DNA of 64,000 nucleotides from Gammaproteobacteria bacterium. GTDB lineage: Bacteria > Pseudomonadota > Gammaproteobacteria > Enterobacterales > Permianibacteraceae. Below, in pieces: positions 48,499 through 57,802 of this stretch. Within the stretch, counting starts at the first letter, position 1. Every line of letters begins with the position of its first letter. A model generated the notes under the pieces. The model had not been told where the DNA came from. It saw only the letters and a program-made list of their open reading frames with translations, and did no database searches. The stretch lies in NCBI GenBank assembly GCA_016182845.1, contig JACPFT010000001.1:1-64000 (forward strand). The letters are read 5' to 3'. The translations under genes were made by a program, and so were the position numbers.

Positions 48499-49187
48499 GC
48501 CCCCCTCTCCCGGCGCTGCACGCCACCCTCTCCCGCAGCGGGGAGGGGGCCAGAGTGGGCTTGCTCCGCAACGCCGTCATGCAGGCAGTGATAACCCAGG
48601 GCTATGGGGCCGCAGACCACCTGCGGGGCCTGCGCGTAGTAGGTGCCCCAATCCTTTGCGTCCGATCCCAGGCGTGCCGGATCGGCGGGTGCCAGGACCT
48701 GGGGTTGCAGCCCCAGGCGCCGGAAGGCGTTTTGCAGCATGCGCGTCGCGGTGAACACCACCCAGCGATGGCCCTGGCCATGCAAGTGCGCGGTCACCGC
48801 ACGGATCAGGAGGCGTGCGCCGCCGGGGCTGGTGGTGGCCAGATTGCCCACCTCGACGATGGCCGAGCGCGGCAGATGCAGCCCGGTTCGCGCGGCGATA
48901 GCCTCCTCGACGGGCGTGTCCAGGTATTGCTCCAGGAACAAGGCATGGCCCGCCGCCGTGGCACAACCGGCGACTCCTACCAACTCGCCGCGCTCGTCGC
49001 GCTGAGCCAGCAGGGTCGGCAGGAAGTGATGCAAGCATGCGCCGTACTGGGCCAGAAAACTCGCCGCCACGAAGGCCTCGGCCTCGGCGCGACGCGGATG
49101 GTCGCGGCCGATTTCCTCCAGGCGCGGAAGCTCTTCGGTACGGGTGGCGAGATTGGTGCTGACGGTATAAGACGACAGGGCCAGCAT
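48495..49187 (-). CDS. Thermostable-hemolysin-family protein
   Basis: A 230-residue protein of the family named after the Vibrio thermostable hemolysin (delta-VPH). Conserved parts are RAEAEAFVAASFLAQYGACLHHFLPTLL and SAIVEVGNLATTSPGG. Despite the name, the pattern resembles GNAT acyltransferases related to autoinducer synthases (inference), and there is no signal peptide. The last about 18 residues come from an intergenic-type repeat at 48500-48549 and may not be native. First gene of the operon, with CTGGAG before the ATG. Confidence 0.78.
   Translation of the reverse strand: MLALSSYTVSTNLATRTEELPRLEEIGRDHPRRAEAEAFVAASFLAQYGACLHHFLPTLLAQRDERGELVGVAGCATAAGHALFLEQYLDTPVEEAIAARTGLHLPRSAIVEVGNLATTSPGGARLLIRAVTAHLHGQGHRWVVFTATRMLQNAFRRLGLQPQVLAPADPARLGSDAKDWGTYYAQAPQVVCGPIALGYHCLHDGVAEQAHSGPLPAAGEGGVQRRERGA
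48500..48549. repeat. Repeat inside the gene end, supplying the next ribosome binding site
   Basis: On the minus strand, a stem CCCCTCCCCGCTGCGGGAGA followed by GGGTGGCGTGCAGCGCCGGG and AGAGGGG. It belongs to the same family as 22990-23040. It codes for the C-terminal tail of the hemolysin-family protein, and its GGGAGAGGGG lies just before the ligase ATG. Confidence 0.7.
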
Positions 49188-49222
49188 GGGCGCTCCAGGA
49201 TCCGGAAGGGCGGATGGGCGTG

Positions 49223-49255
49223 ATGCTAGGGGGCCTGGCTTAAGCGAGTCTTAGG
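49223..49255 (-). promoter_or_regulatory. PmrA/QseB-type direct repeat and -10 upstream of the seven-gene operon
   Basis: On the minus strand the sequence reads CCTAAG-ACTCG-CTTAAG, two hexamers 11 bp apart, matching the YTTAAK-N5-YTTAAK box of PmrA/QseB regulators with one mismatch. Ten bases further is TAGCAT (49228-49223), a fair -10, the distance at which an OmpR-family activator replaces the -35. It lies about 50 bp before the first gene. The operon encodes a regulator of this branch, so autoregulation is inferred. Confidence 0.55.
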
Positions 49256-49293
49256 GGGCGGGTAGGGGGAGCGCGGAGGGCGTCGAGGTCAAC

Positions 49294-49325
49294 AAAAAGG
49301 GCACGGCGTGTGCCGTGCCCTTTTT
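49294..49325 (-). terminator. Terminator of the TonB-receptor gene
   Basis: AAAAAGGGCACGGC followed by GTGTGCCGTGCCCTTTTT: a long perfect stem with T-runs on both strands, 88 bp beyond the receptor stop. It also shields the operon promoter that follows. Confidence 0.9.
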
Positions 49326-49412
49326 GCGGTTCCAGGGAGATATGACAGATCGGAACCGGGCTTCTCGCGCCCCGGGAGGGGCGCGCGGGCATCCATGCCC
49401 TTGGCTTCCGTT

Positions 49413-52382
49413 TTAGAACGACACGCGGGCGCCCAGGTAGAACGTGCGCGGATCCACCCAGTCATTGGCTTCGCCGAACTCATAGGCGCTGTTGCCGCGA
49501 TCCACCAAGTCCTGCTCGCTGATGGCCGATTGACGGTCGAGGACGTTGTACACGTCGAGGAAGAACTCGGCGGTGTACTTGTCGGCGAAGTCCATTTCGT
49601 ATTTCAGGCGCATGTCCAGGGTGTAGTAGGCGTCCGAGACTTCGCCGCCCTGGGCGCCGGCTTGCACGAAGGTGTCCGTGAAGCCGCCGACCTCGGATTC
49701 GTCGTCCATGACCGGCAGATGGCGACCGGAAAGGAGCTGCGTCCTGCTGTAGCGGATACCGGAGTTCCAGTTGAAGAAGCCGCCCAGTTCCAGGCCCATG
49801 TCCCAGAAATAGGTGCCGGCGACCTTGAACTGATGCTCGATGTTGCCGGGCTGCTTGCCGTACATGTTCGGCGCGCGCGGGTCCAGGGCCACCCAGTCGC
49901 CCTGGAAGTCGGCGTTGCTGTCGGAGTTGGTATTGCCCTCGGCATCGTTATAGGTGTACGAGGCCAGCATCTGCCAGTTATCCGACTTGCGCTTGCGGAA
50001 CGTCACTTCGACGCCCTGGTAGTCGCGCTTGCCACCCGCCAGGGTCGCGATGACATAGTTGGAGTTCGGCATCTCGCTGTAACCGAAGTAGCCGAGCGGC
50101 AGCTCGAAGGCCGTGCCCGCGGCCGCCTCGGTGTATAGCTCCAGATCGTAATCCTCGAGCAGGTCGCGGGTCTTACGCTTGGTGTAGGTCACTTCCAGGC
50201 TGGTGCTGTCGGTCAGGGACTGGGCGAAGCCGACCAGGAACTCGTCGGTGTAGGGGGTCTTGGTGGTGGGCGCGAACAGCGCGTCCGGCGTCGTGGCGCC
50301 GCCGCGGGTACGGAAGGTCAGCCAGCGGTCATTGACGAAGATCTGCTCGTCGCGCACCGGACCGGTCAGGTTGCCGGCGAAATCGGTCATGTTGCCGCGG
50401 ACCGGATCGTAGTAGCGGCCGACGAAGCCGGTGACTTTGGTCCTGCCGTCGCCGAACAGGTCGTAGGCGGCGCCCAGGCGCGGCGCCCATTTCCAGTCGA
50501 AGGTGAAGGCGGTGTTGCCGTTGGAGTCGATATGTTCCCAGCGTTCGCCGCGGACGCCGGCGGTCACCGTCAACTGGTCGAGCTGCCACTGATCCTGCAG
50601 GTAGAAGGACTGGCCCTCGATTTCCAGCGTCACCGGGTTAGCCTGCATCTCCACCGTGCGATAGACATTGGTCTGGCCGTAAGGATTACCGGTCGTGCTG
50701 TTGAAATCCAGGGCGCGGAGTTCGGCGGTGCTGATGGCGCCGTCGTTGTCGCCGTCGAGCAGGCCCAGGTAGAACGCGTTATCCGGGCTGTTGGCCATGG
50801 CGGAGATGATGCGGCCGAAATCGGCGGCGACAATGGAGCGAGAGCCAACCCAGCCGCGAGTCACGTACTGGCCCAGGGTCGACGAGTCGCCGATCGAGGT
50901 GTATGAAACGCCGCCGCTCAGGGTCTCGTTCTGCCAATCGTCCTGCTTGCTGCGCGTGTAGCCGGTCTTGAAGTTGTGGGTGCCGTAATCGCCGGCGTCC
51001 AGATAATACTCCAGGGTCAGCTTGAATTCGTCGCGGCTGCGCTCTTCCTCGAACACCGTGCCATAACCGCCGAGCAGGCGCTGCTCCAGCGTGGGCGTGC
51101 TGCCGGGGGCGAAGGCGACGTTGTTGCGGATGGAAGAATCTTTCGGAAAGTTCGAGACATCGCGTTCGTGGGTGGCGCCTTCGACGGTCAACACCAGATC
51201 GTCCCAGCTATGGCTGTACTCCAGATGCATCTTGTCGCCGCCGCGATCTCTGATGAGGTCGCGGTTATTGAGAGTTTCGTTGTCCCTGGAGCCGCTGAAT
51301 GTCACAGGGTCGTTGAAGTAGCTGAAGGTCACCAGGTCGTTGTCGGTCAGCTGGCCGGTCAGCTTCAGGAAGCCGAGGTCCTTGCTGTCGTCGACCGTGC
51401 GCATGAACTCGTCGCTGTCGGCTTTGGTGACATCGTACTCGTTGTATTTGCGCTGGAACGAGGTGAAGAACCACAGGCGGTCCTGGATGATGGGGCCGCC
51501 CAGGGTGAAGGCCGTGTCGTACTTGTCGAAGGTGTCGTCGCTGTTATGCTTGTCTTTGGCGACCATATCGCTGTTGTTGACGTAGTAGTTGACCGAGCCG
51601 CTGAACTCGTTGCCGCCGGACTTGGTGGTCACACGCGACACCAGGCCCGAGCCGCCTTCGAACTCGGCCGGCACGGCGCCGGTGTAGACCTGCTGTTCCT
51701 GGATGATTTCCGAGTTGATATCGGCGCCGGCGACGCCGGACACGCCGTCGGTGACGTTGATGCCGTCCAGGTAATAGACGTTGTCGGTGGATTCGCCGGT
51801 GGTGCCGCCGATATCCGAGAAGTTCACGCCGGATTTCGACGAGGGATTGTTGCTGTCCTTCGACGGCTTGGTGCCGGGAACCAGCTGCAGATAGGACTGG
51901 TAGCTGCGTCCCGTGGGCAGCGAGTCCACCAGGTCCAGGGTCAGGTCGGTGGCCACGGTGGCGGAACTCGTGTCGATCTGGCTGATGCGCCGACCGGTCA
52001 CTTCCATGCGCTCGGCCGCGTCGGCGCCTTCGAGCACGTAGCTGATGTCCATGGTCTTGCCCGAGATCACCAGCACATTCTCGACTTTCTGCTGCTGGTA
52101 ACCCTCGCCGGAGATTTCGACGCTGTACTTGGCCGAGGGTTCGAGACCCATCAGGCGCACCACGCCATTGGCGTCGGAGACGGCCGATTTCTTGACCAGA
52201 CTTTCCGGTGTCTGCACGAAAACCGTCGCGCCTGCTACCGGTTTGCCTTCCGCGTCGACGATGCGGACCTTGAGCGCACCGACGTCCGCTAGGGCGACGC
52301 TGGAAAAGCCCATGGCGGCGGAGACGGCCAGTGTCACCAGGCCCTTGCGCCATGAGTGTTTCATTCGTGGTGAGTTATACAT
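49413..52382 (-). CDS. TonB-dependent outer-membrane receptor, Oar-like
   Basis: A 989-residue receptor. The ATG at 52382 is preceded by GAGGTTAGAGAG; a second ATG at 52364 lacks a binding site. Signal peptide to about residue 32 (GFSSVALADV). Then a carboxypeptidase-regulatory-like beta-sandwich (GALKVRIVDAEGKPVAGATVFV, about 33-115), a TonB-box-like RMEVTGRRI, the plug domain (YQSYLQLVPG, DNVYYLDGINVTD) and a 22-strand barrel ending YLGARVSF. This layout matches Oar-type receptors thought to import large or peptide substrates or take part in secretion. Substrate unknown. Confidence 0.93.
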   Translation of the reverse strand: MYNSPRMKHSWRKGLVTLAVSAAMGFSSVALADVGALKVRIVDAEGKPVAGATVFVQTPESLVKKSAVSDANGVVRLMGLEPSAKYSVEISGEGYQQQKVENVLVISGKTMDISYVLEGADAAERMEVTGRRISQIDTSSATVATDLTLDLVDSLPTGRSYQSYLQLVPGTKPSKDSNNPSSKSGVNFSDIGGTTGESTDNVYYLDGINVTDGVSGVAGADINSEIIQEQQVYTGAVPAEFEGGSGLVSRVTTKSGGNEFSGSVNYYVNNSDMVAKDKHNSDDTFDKYDTAFTLGGPIIQDRLWFFTSFQRKYNEYDVTKADSDEFMRTVDDSKDLGFLKLTGQLTDNDLVTFSYFNDPVTFSGSRDNETLNNRDLIRDRGGDKMHLEYSHSWDDLVLTVEGATHERDVSNFPKDSSIRNNVAFAPGSTPTLEQRLLGGYGTVFEEERSRDEFKLTLEYYLDAGDYGTHNFKTGYTRSKQDDWQNETLSGGVSYTSIGDSSTLGQYVTRGWVGSRSIVAADFGRIISAMANSPDNAFYLGLLDGDNDGAISTAELRALDFNSTTGNPYGQTNVYRTVEMQANPVTLEIEGQSFYLQDQWQLDQLTVTAGVRGERWEHIDSNGNTAFTFDWKWAPRLGAAYDLFGDGRTKVTGFVGRYYDPVRGNMTDFAGNLTGPVRDEQIFVNDRWLTFRTRGGATTPDALFAPTTKTPYTDEFLVGFAQSLTDSTSLEVTYTKRKTRDLLEDYDLELYTEAAAGTAFELPLGYFGYSEMPNSNYVIATLAGGKRDYQGVEVTFRKRKSDNWQMLASYTYNDAEGNTNSDSNADFQGDWVALDPRAPNMYGKQPGNIEHQFKVAGTYFWDMGLELGGFFNWNSGIRYSRTQLLSGRHLPVMDDESEVGGFTDTFVQAGAQGGEVSDAYYTLDMRLKYEMDFADKYTAEFFLDVYNVLDRQSAISEQDLVDRGNSAYEFGEANDWVDPRTFYLGARVSF

Positions 52383-52741
52383 GCTCTCTAACCTCTCAAA
52401 GAGGGCGTCGCCCAGCCGGCCTGCGCTTGCGAAAAGCAAACGAACGCCCTGCGGCACAGGCCGCATCTGGCGAACGGGGGGCAGGGGTAATCTTGGGGAC
52501 TGCCGCTCTTGTTGTTATTTTTCGTTGTGGTGCAGAACGTAACAAAATGTTACGGGGGCGGACTAAATCACAGTTCGGGGGGGGAGTGGAAATAACCGTT
52601 AAAACCTAATTGTTATATAAATATAGCAAATGGGAATATGGCTCCGGTCAATTTGCATAATTCCAGTACGGTCTCCATTGGGAAGTGTAAAGTCCAGGGC
52701 AAACAGAGACTTGTGCTTATACGGCGGCGTTCGTTCTTGAT
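52383..52741. other. Gene-free control region with an AT-rich island
   Basis: Between the receptor start and the end of the sulfatase-like gene. The first 180 bp are moderately GC-rich; 52590-52680 is strongly AT-rich (AATTGTTATATAAATATAGC) and probably contains the receptor promoter with a long leader. TGTTAC appears twice near 52535-52555. No gene or RNA seen. Confidence 0.5.
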
Positions 52742-54619
52742 TCAGCGCTTGCTCAGGAAGCGAGTCAGTTCCTTGAGGACCTGCATCATTTCGCCCTGGT
52801 ACCGCGCCTGCATCGCGCCCGGGTCGGCGACCGGTCGGTCGTTCGGATCGGTGACGGCATTGGGCGTATGGGTCCCGGACTTGAGGGGGAAGACCAGCTT
52901 GTAGCGGGCGTCCTGGTAGGCGATGCGATTCCAGTCGGCGAGCACGGTGTGGGTCCGCTCCGGGCCGGTGAGCAGGGACTGGCCCAGGCTGTAGTCCTCG
53001 GCGGGGCTCTGGACCCCCAGCAACGGCATCAGGGTCGCCGCGATGTCCAGATGGCTGCTCAGGCTGTCGATGACCGCAGGGGCCTGGCCGGGGACATGCA
53101 GGACCAGGGGCACGCGCGTCTGCTCGTTGGTGAACTGGGAGTTGTGGCCCCAGTGGCCTTTCTCCAGGAATTCCTCGCCGTGGTCGCCGGTGACGAGGAC
53201 GATGGTGGAGTCCAGCAGTCCGCGTGCTTCAAGGCCCTCGAAGACTCGGCCCAGCTGCTGATCCAGGTGGTGGACGGCGTTGATGTAGCGGGCCCGGATC
53301 AGCTCGATATCGCGCTGGACGTCCATGGTGGCGTAGTTGAGGTCTTCCAGGTAGGGCTGACGGATCGCGCTCTCGTCCGGGAAGTAGTAACGGGCGTGGG
53401 GCGATTCGAAGAACTGGAAGAAAAACAGTGGCTTGGCTGGTTCACGGCGATCCAGGTGTGCGAGCAGGCGGGCCACGTTGTTGCGGTCGCGCTGCCAGTT
53501 CGTGCCCTCGGTTTCTTCGTGCATCTGGCTCTTGGGCACGCGCGCGAACAGGGTTTGGTCGAATTCCGGGTAGCTGAACTTGGAACTGGTTTGCAGCACC
53601 AGCTCATAGCCCAGCTCCTGGACTCGGTCCATGAGCACGGGGCTGCGGCGATTCTGCAGCATGGGGAACCAGTAGTTGCCGTACAGGCCGTAGAACAGGG
53701 TGAACAGGCCCATGCGCGTGCCGTTGCCGCCGCTGACGTGCTGGGTGTAGCGGCGGGCGCCTTCCGAGAAGCGCCAGAGATTGGGCATGATTTCCGGGGT
53801 GAGCATGTCGGCGCGCAGGGACTCGGACACCAGCCAGACGATATTGAGCGGCCGGGCCGGCGTCTCGGCTTTCAGCGGTGTTAACGGGTAATTGAGGCTG
53901 GCGCTGTCGCTTAAGCGGAGCTCCGTGCCGCGCTTGGGGCTGATGCCGAAGCGTGCCGCCGCCGACTTGAAGGTGGTCGGCGCGTACATCGGGAAGACCT
54001 GGGCCGTGTCCAGGATCGGTGAGTAGGCCTGCAAGTGACTGAAGCCGTAGGCGGCGCGCTCGCCCAAGCTGAGCACGAGGAGCAGGAGCAGGGCCTGGCG
54101 GCAGCGGCGCGCATGCCAGTGGCGATCCAGGAGCCGCGCCAGCCGGGTTCCCGCGCGGCTGAGCCGCCATAAGATCAGCGGCAGGAGCATCAGCCCGGCC
54201 ATCATCAGGGCCACGGTCAGTTCCGTGGCGCGGTCGCCGCCCATGGACTCGATGCCGCCCGGCGTGGTCAGCAGATTCCAGACGAAGCCGTTCAAATGGA
54301 ACTGAAACATGCCGAAAATCGTCTGATCGGTCACCAGGAGTACGAGGCTGACGCCCAGGGCGAGCAGGGCGCTGGCGGTGCTGAACAGCCGGCGCCGACC
54401 GCGCTCCAGTGCGCGAACCACGCGGGTCAATGCCCAGGCCGGCAGCAGGTAGAGGGCGGAATAGGTGGCGAGCACAATGAGCGCGAACAGCGTCGAGGCC
54501 TGGCCCTCCAGGCTGGCGAAGCGCAGAAAGCCGGCGCCGATGAGGAGCAGCAGGCCATAGGCCAGCGTGAACAAACGGCCTAGGCGGCGGGCGTGGTCCT
54601 GGGGATTCATGGCGCTCAT
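52742..54619 (-). CDS. Inner-membrane sulfatase-fold protein, YejM/PbgA-like
   Basis: A 625-residue protein with five N-terminal membrane segments (about residues 15-195) and a periplasmic alkaline-phosphatase-superfamily domain from about 250. Visible are NIVWLVSESLRADML in place of the metal-site start, and VTGDHGEEFLEKGHWGHNSQFT near the end. In enterobacteria YejM/PbgA has lost full hydrolase function and instead tunes LPS synthesis through LapB, which is encoded here at 34758-35924. The DUF3413-like membrane part fits. The role in this organism is inferred. Confidence 0.85.
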   Translation of the reverse strand: MSAMNPQDHARRLGRLFTLAYGLLLLIGAGFLRFASLEGQASTLFALIVLATYSALYLLPAWALTRVVRALERGRRRLFSTASALLALGVSLVLLVTDQTIFGMFQFHLNGFVWNLLTTPGGIESMGGDRATELTVALMMAGLMLLPLILWRLSRAGTRLARLLDRHWHARRCRQALLLLLVLSLGERAAYGFSHLQAYSPILDTAQVFPMYAPTTFKSAAARFGISPKRGTELRLSDSASLNYPLTPLKAETPARPLNIVWLVSESLRADMLTPEIMPNLWRFSEGARRYTQHVSGGNGTRMGLFTLFYGLYGNYWFPMLQNRRSPVLMDRVQELGYELVLQTSSKFSYPEFDQTLFARVPKSQMHEETEGTNWQRDRNNVARLLAHLDRREPAKPLFFFQFFESPHARYYFPDESAIRQPYLEDLNYATMDVQRDIELIRARYINAVHHLDQQLGRVFEGLEARGLLDSTIVLVTGDHGEEFLEKGHWGHNSQFTNEQTRVPLVLHVPGQAPAVIDSLSSHLDIAATLMPLLGVQSPAEDYSLGQSLLTGPERTHTVLADWNRIAYQDARYKLVFPLKSGTHTPNAVTDPNDRPVADPGAMQARYQGEMMQVLKELTRFLSKR

Positions 54620-54753
54620 ACTGTGGGCGGGAAACGGGATCGTGAGGGGGGAATCTTAGCAGAAGCTTAAGCGGGCCGATCCAAAAGCGCGGGCCGGGCA
54701 TAAAGATCGCCGCCGCCGGGCCGATAAGGCCTGCGCAAAGGAGTCGTTTGTTC

Positions 54754-55851
54754 ATGCTGCCACGCCTGTTCGTCACACTGCCGCTCATGTTGGCTTGCCT
54801 GCCTTGCCCGGCGGGCGTGCGTGCTTATGGCGCATCCATCGACGAGTCGGTCTGGCGCATGGACAAGGGCGCCGGGGCTTGCCGGCTCAGCCAGCGCGTG
54901 CCCTTGTACGGCACGGCGCAGTTCGTCAGCCGGGGCAGCCGCGACATCGAGTTCGCCCTTCGCCTGGAGCGGGGCACGCCGGAGGGCGGCGGCTGGGCGC
55001 GGGTGCGCACCGTGGCGCCGCTCTGGCAGCCGGGCGTGCTCAGCCGTGAGCTGGGTCTGGTCCCGGTACAGCACGGCCTACAGCCCTTCCGCCTGGGGGC
55101 CGACATGGCTTGGCGGGTGCTCGCCGAACTGGAGCAAGGCATGTTTCCCACCTTCTCCCTCGGCGAGGAGCGGGGTGAGCCGGTGACCGTGGCTCTGTCC
55201 GCCGTCAATTTCCTGGAACGCTATCCCAGCTTCCTGGCTTGCATCGACACCTTGGGCGCCGAGCTGCGCAGCGCCGCCGAGTCGGCCGCGAGGGAAGCCG
55301 CCAAGCCCCTGGACTCGGTGTACGCGGAGGACGCGCCCAACCGCGCCACCTTGTTCTTCGCCACCGACAGCGCCGAGCTGACGCCCTCGGCCCTGGACGT
55401 GCTCGGCAAGCTCTCCGCCTTCATCAAGCAGCAACCCAAGATCGAGGTCGTGATCATCGACGGCCATGCCGACGATCGCGGCGGGCTCAAGGCCAATCTC
55501 AAGCTTTCCGAGCGGCGCGCCCAGGCCATCAAGGATTATCTGGTCGGCAACACCGGTCTGGAGCCCATCAAGCTGCGCACCCGCGCCTATGGCGAGAAAT
55601 ACCCGGCCGTGCCCAGCAAGGACGCGGCGGGCCAGGCGCGCAACCGCCGCGTGCTGCTCATGGTCCAGCTGCCGGCGCCCGGCGACGAGAAGGAGCCGAT
55701 CAAGCAGCTGGAAAAAGCCGTGGAGACCATGAACGCCATCGAGACGGTGACCAAGCCCGTCATTCTGGGGGAAGGGCCGACGCCGGCGGAGCCAGGCAAG
55801 GGCCTGGAGAGCCAGCCGGTCATCGAGAGCAAGAAAGAACCGAAAGAATAA
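54754..55851 (+). CDS. motY: Sodium-type flagellar motor protein MotY
   Basis: A 365-residue exported protein. AAAGGAG precedes the ATG and a signal peptide covers about 1-24. The N-terminal domain has the MotY hallmark YGASIDESVWRM...CRLSQRVPLYG; the C-terminal OmpA-like peptidoglycan-binding domain (about 200-310) has IDGHADDRGGLKANLKLSERRAQAIKDYL and NRRVLLMVQL. A charged tail follows. MotY forms the T-ring that stabilises the stator. Its place before argG matches Pseudomonas; there pyrC and rnt adjoin too, here they lie 15 kb away. Confidence 0.93.
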   Translation: MLPRLFVTLPLMLACLPCPAGVRAYGASIDESVWRMDKGAGACRLSQRVPLYGTAQFVSRGSRDIEFALRLERGTPEGGGWARVRTVAPLWQPGVLSRELGLVPVQHGLQPFRLGADMAWRVLAELEQGMFPTFSLGEERGEPVTVALSAVNFLERYPSFLACIDTLGAELRSAAESAAREAAKPLDSVYAEDAPNRATLFFATDSAELTPSALDVLGKLSAFIKQQPKIEVVIIDGHADDRGGLKANLKLSERRAQAIKDYLVGNTGLEPIKLRTRAYGEKYPAVPSKDAAGQARNRRVLLMVQLPAPGDEKEPIKQLEKAVETMNAIETVTKPVILGEGPTPAEPGKGLESQPVIESKKEPKE

Positions 55852-55926
55852 ATATGCATAGAGTTGCATAAGTATTCTTGTTGGTCCTACAATCGGGCTC
55901 CCAAGATACCAGCCGGAGCATAGCGC

Positions 55927-57144
<1,218 letters not shown>

Positions 57145-57157
57145 GCGTTCCTTAATA

Positions 57158-57186
57158 GAAAGGCGGCGCAGGATGCGCCGCCTTTC
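57158..57186. terminator. argG terminator
   Basis: GAAAGGCGGCGC-aggat-GCGCCGCCTTTC, a 12-bp perfect stem 14 bp after the argG stop. The T-run is short. It may also serve the facing 93-residue gene. Confidence 0.75.
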
Positions 57187-57289
57187 GGGACCTCAAGTTT
57201 CCCACCTCCCTACCATCCCTGACAACCACGCCGCCTTTCCTGCTGAAAGACTCTTCCTCGCGAAGCGACCCTGCTTCGGGTCCAACTCC

Positions 57290-57571
57290 TCAAAAGTTCG
57301 GCGTGACGTTGTTCTCGCAGCTGAGCATGCGCGCTTCCAGCGTGGTGATGAAGGGGTTGCGGCTCAGTTGAACCAAGCTGGAACCGCCCACGCTTTCCTT
57401 ACGAATCAGCGGCGAGGAACCGTGTAACAAGGCTTCTTGCGGGATCCGGTACAAATCGCCCGTGCCTTTCTCCACATAGGCGCCGGCTTCGGTAATGGAA
57501 TCCCAGGATATTTCGGTCATGCGGACCCGGTGTTCCGGGGCGACCGAGGTGATCTTAGCTTCTTGTGCCAT
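57290..57571 (-). CDS. Small protein of unknown function, probable sigma-54 target
   Basis: A 93-residue cytoplasmic protein, no signal peptide or membrane segment: MAQEAKITSVAPEHRVRMTE at its start, ITEAGAYVEKGTGDLYRIPQEALLHG in the middle and a single Cys near the C-terminus (MLSCENN). AGGAGCTGC lies before the ATG. I know no family for it. It is read from a well-formed -24/-12 promoter (57637-57651) and is the nearest gene to the sigma-54 activator upstream, so it is probably the main target of that regulator. Confidence 0.75.
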   Translation of the reverse strand: MAQEAKITSVAPEHRVRMTEISWDSITEAGAYVEKGTGDLYRIPQEALLHGSSPLIRKESVGGSSLVQLSRNPFITTLEARMLSCENNVTPNF

Positions 57572-57636
57572 AGTGCAGCTCCTATCGTCGGTTTGACAGA
57601 AGGGATGCCGCCGCTAGGCGGTGGCACTCAGAGTTC

Positions 57637-57651
57637 GCAATTTCCAGGCCA
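57637..57651 (-). promoter_or_regulatory. Sigma-54 (-24/-12) promoter
   Basis: On the minus strand TGGCCTGGAAATTGC: GG and GC in the required positions, matching TGGCACG-N4-TTGC with the invariant bases and exact spacing. It lies 66 bp before the ATG of the 93-residue gene and downstream of a sigma-54 activator gene. Confidence 0.7.
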
Positions 57652-57771
57652 TAAGCCGCGTATGCTGCAAGTTGCCGTTTCCCTTGAGAAAACACTCGAT
57701 GCCCTGGACTCGGGCCTTGTCTTCGGATGTACAGGAGATTGCCGTAAATCGAATTACAACAACGAAATAGG

Positions 57772-57799
57772 ACTGTCCAACGGGTTTGCACACTGTCCA
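57772..57799 (-). promoter_or_regulatory. Candidate activator binding sites
   Basis: TGGACAGT occurs twice on the minus strand (57799-57792 and 57779-57772), starts 20 bp apart, two helical turns. They begin just beyond the activator's stop codon and about 120-150 bp upstream of the -24/-12 promoter, the usual place for enhancer sites. The second also forms the palindrome GGACAGTCC. Confidence 0.5.
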
Positions 57800-57802
57800 G
57801 GT

